From assembly GCA_030618965.1 (NCBI GenBank), contig JAUXCJ010000058.1, positions 1 to 6,786 of the forward strand: DNA of 6,786 nucleotides. The letters run 5' to 3'. Source of the DNA: Thiomargarita sp. Its GTDB lineage: Bacteria; Pseudomonadota; Gammaproteobacteria; Beggiatoales; Beggiatoaceae. Below, in pieces: positions 5,249-6,786 of this stretch (position 1 is its first letter; every line of letters begins with the position of its first letter). The notes beneath the pieces were generated by a model. It did no database searches. It saw only the letters and a list, made by a program, of their open reading frames with translations, and had not been told where the DNA came from. The translations under genes and the position numbers were made by a program.

Positions 5249-6613
5249 TTAATTACCCCCAGCCTTATTTTCCAGAGCCTTTCTCTCCAATCCTTCCATA
5301 ACACCAATCGTAGCAAAGCTCGACAACACATCAAGATTAGTAGGAAGCCTGTCAGTTTTATCACCCAAAGTAATCAAATTATGCGGCATTGTTACATGGA
5401 TTCCCTTTAAATTGGGATAAATAATAGCCGCAATATCTCTTTTAATTTCAGTTATATAAATTTCCGGAATTCTAGCTTCATACATGGCTTTAAGCACATC
5501 GGCTTCAGCAACCCCCTTCTCTCGAATGGCTTTGGCTTCAAATTGCGCTGCCTCAAAATTAGCCTTTTGAATCGCCATATTGGCTTGTGCAATGGCTAAT
5601 TCCTTCGATTTATCAATTTCAGCCAGTTCTTTGGCCTTTTTATATTCAATAACTTCTTTATCCTTTTGCTTTTCTGCTACTTCAACTTGACGTTGCATAG
5701 CAATCACAGCCAGTTCTTTCGTTTTTAAAGCTTGCTGCCTAGCTTTAGTGCGTTCAATCTCAGCGCGAAGTTGGGCGGTTTTAGCTTGTTCCTTAGCCGT
5801 TTCTTGCTCCTGCACCGTTTTAATACGATCAGCTACTAAGCGTTTTTTCTCTGATAACAACTGTTGAAGTTGCTGTTCAGGTATAGGACCATCCAAGGCG
5901 ATTTGATTAACTTCAATACCGTATTTCTCAAACGGGTTTTCCAGACGCAGCACCTTGCCATTATCGCCAAGCACTGGCACCGTTTTCCAAACTAAAGTTG
6001 CTGATCGCCGCAATTGTGTCGAACTTTCTTGCCCCAAACCTATAGGGGCTAAAGACATTTGCTGGACTTCAACCTGTCTACGTTCAGTTTTATAGATACC
6101 ATTGCGAAGTTGGTCAGATAATGCGGCTTTAAATTGATTTAAACCCCCCTGAAAAAATTCTTCGCCAGTATATTGCGTTGCCGTATTTACAACCACATCA
6201 AGGGAAGTTTTAAACAATAGCGATCGGGTCAAGTTTTCTAACGACCTGAAATCTCTGTGCATTTGCCTAAATTTTTCAATATCAAGCGGCAATTTATAGC
6301 GGAAAGTCGCGGGAATTTGTCCTGTATAAGTATCCGCAAAAAGCACCTTAATAGCGGCATCCTGTTTCGTCGTACTATTGCCAAAAGAAACCGTAATTAC
6401 TTGCTTATAACGTGCTACTGCTGAAAAAAAAGGCACTTTCAAGTGAACACCAGGTTCTGTGTATATCTCAACATTTCCTGACAACCGGTTTTGATAATGA
6501 TAGGTGAAGCCGGCTTCAGTCTGAAAATACAGCGAGTTCATAAATAAAAAGCCGATGAGAAACATCAGGGCTATAAGAATGCCCATAATATGTTTAATTG
6601 ATAGTTGTGGCAT
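5249..6613 (-). CDS. SPFH/band-7 (prohibitin/flotillin-like) membrane-anchored protein
   Basis: The 454-residue protein has one membrane segment (about 9-25, after a short basic N-terminus), so the rest probably faces one side of the membrane as in HflK and prohibitins. An SPFH domain follows (about 28-240), including EPGVHLKVPFF (53-63), RYKLPLDIEKF and a segment ending YGIEVNQIALDGPIPEQ. A long charged, alanine-rich coiled coil (about 246-375) is rich in KEQ, KEL and AEI repeats and ends KGVAEADVLKA. The tail (376-454) includes IYPNLKGIHVTMPHNLITLG. Family members assemble into large ring or cage oligomers that organise membrane regions and control proteases such as FtsH. No hflC, nfeD or protease partner is in the window, so its specific role is open. 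The start ATG matches the position expected before the membrane segment; its Shine-Dalgarno motif is weak. The DUF4351 gene lies downstream on the same strand, with a hairpin between them. Confidence 0.88.
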   Translation of the reverse strand: MPQLSIKHIMGILIALMFLIGFLFMNSLYFQTEAGFTYHYQNRLSGNVEIYTEPGVHLKVPFFSAVARYKQVITVSFGNSTTKQDAAIKVLFADTYTGQIPATFRYKLPLDIEKFRQMHRDFRSLENLTRSLLFKTSLDVVVNTATQYTGEEFFQGGLNQFKAALSDQLRNGIYKTERRQVEVQQMSLAPIGLGQESSTQLRRSATLVWKTVPVLGDNGKVLRLENPFEKYGIEVNQIALDGPIPEQQLQQLLSEKKRLVADRIKTVQEQETAKEQAKTAQLRAEIERTKARQQALKTKELAVIAMQRQVEVAEKQKDKEVIEYKKAKELAEIDKSKELAIAQANMAIQKANFEAAQFEAKAIREKGVAEADVLKAMYEARIPEIYITEIKRDIAAIIYPNLKGIHVTMPHNLITLGDKTDRLPTNLDVLSSFATIGVMEGLERKALENKAGGN

Positions 6614-6786
6614 GATTACTGCGTAACCTTAATTGGAATGAATGGGCATTTTAACATAATAAATATAATACCCATATAAAAAATTATGGTTTAGGACAAC
6701 TGTTCTCAAGTAACTTATAACTTTAGACGACCAAAAAGCTATCTTATTTTATATGGGGTTTTTTCCGGCTTTCCTGAACTTGTCTA
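6614..6786. other. AT-rich upstream region of the SPFH gene
   Basis: No gene is visible in this edge segment. It should contain the minus-strand promoter of the SPFH gene; a TAAAAT box (reading on the minus strand, near 6649-6654) is a possible -10, but I find no good -35. An 11-bp inverted repeat (6671-6681 CCCATATAAAA with 6747-6757 TTTTATATGGG) flanks 65 bases and could be chance in AT-rich DNA or an element end. Confidence 0.4.

Noticed and set aside
597..6613. Reading mazEF, the DUF4351/Rpn-like gene and the SPFH gene together as a novel defence island
   Set aside because: They are separated by housekeeping genes on two strands, each has its own spacing and likely transcript end, and nothing in the sequence links them functionally.

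Overview
The window looks like chromosomal DNA from an AT-rich gammaproteobacterium. RNase T (rnt) is essentially a gammaproteobacterial enzyme, and pyrC directly followed by rnt is an arrangement I recall from Pseudomonas. The group II intron remnant, the Rpn/DUF4351-type protein and several palindromic intergenic elements fit large sulfur-oxidising Thiotrichales (Beggiatoa/Thioploca-like), but that placement is inference; no rRNA or other marker gene is present.

Layout. Positions 1-94 are the 3' end of a group II intron (domains V and VI) cut by the window edge. Positions 95-596 hold no gene; they contain a 221-bp element with perfect 24-bp terminal inverted repeats (254-474), which looks like a MITE or IS remnant. 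On the minus strand, read right to left, come pyrC (dihydroorotase), rnt (RNase T), mazE (antitoxin) and mazF (toxin), closely packed and possibly co-transcribed. A 165-bp gap with a very G/C-rich hairpin repeat separates pyrC from a divergent plus-strand DAHP synthase gene (aroF-like, first step of the shikimate pathway). This gene converges on a minus-strand gene for a DUF4351/Rpn-like protein with a QQG repeat tail, and a 21-bp perfect inverted repeat lies between them. Upstream of that, also on the minus strand, is a membrane-anchored SPFH/band-7 protein. The last 173 bases are its AT-rich upstream region.

Functionally, pyrC (pyrimidine synthesis), rnt (tRNA and stable-RNA 3' trimming) and the DAHP synthase are housekeeping genes. 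The mazEF pair, intron end, MITE-like element and DUF4351 gene are accessory. Three start codons were judged: mazE and rnt should start at internal ATG codons rather than at upstream TTG codons, and mazF starts directly after the mazE stop.

I do not see a convincing new multi-gene system. The points most worth a second look are the DAHP synthase, which has Asp where the family normally has a metal-binding Glu, the MITE-like element with matching subterminal palindromes, and the doubly palindromic repeat between the convergent genes.
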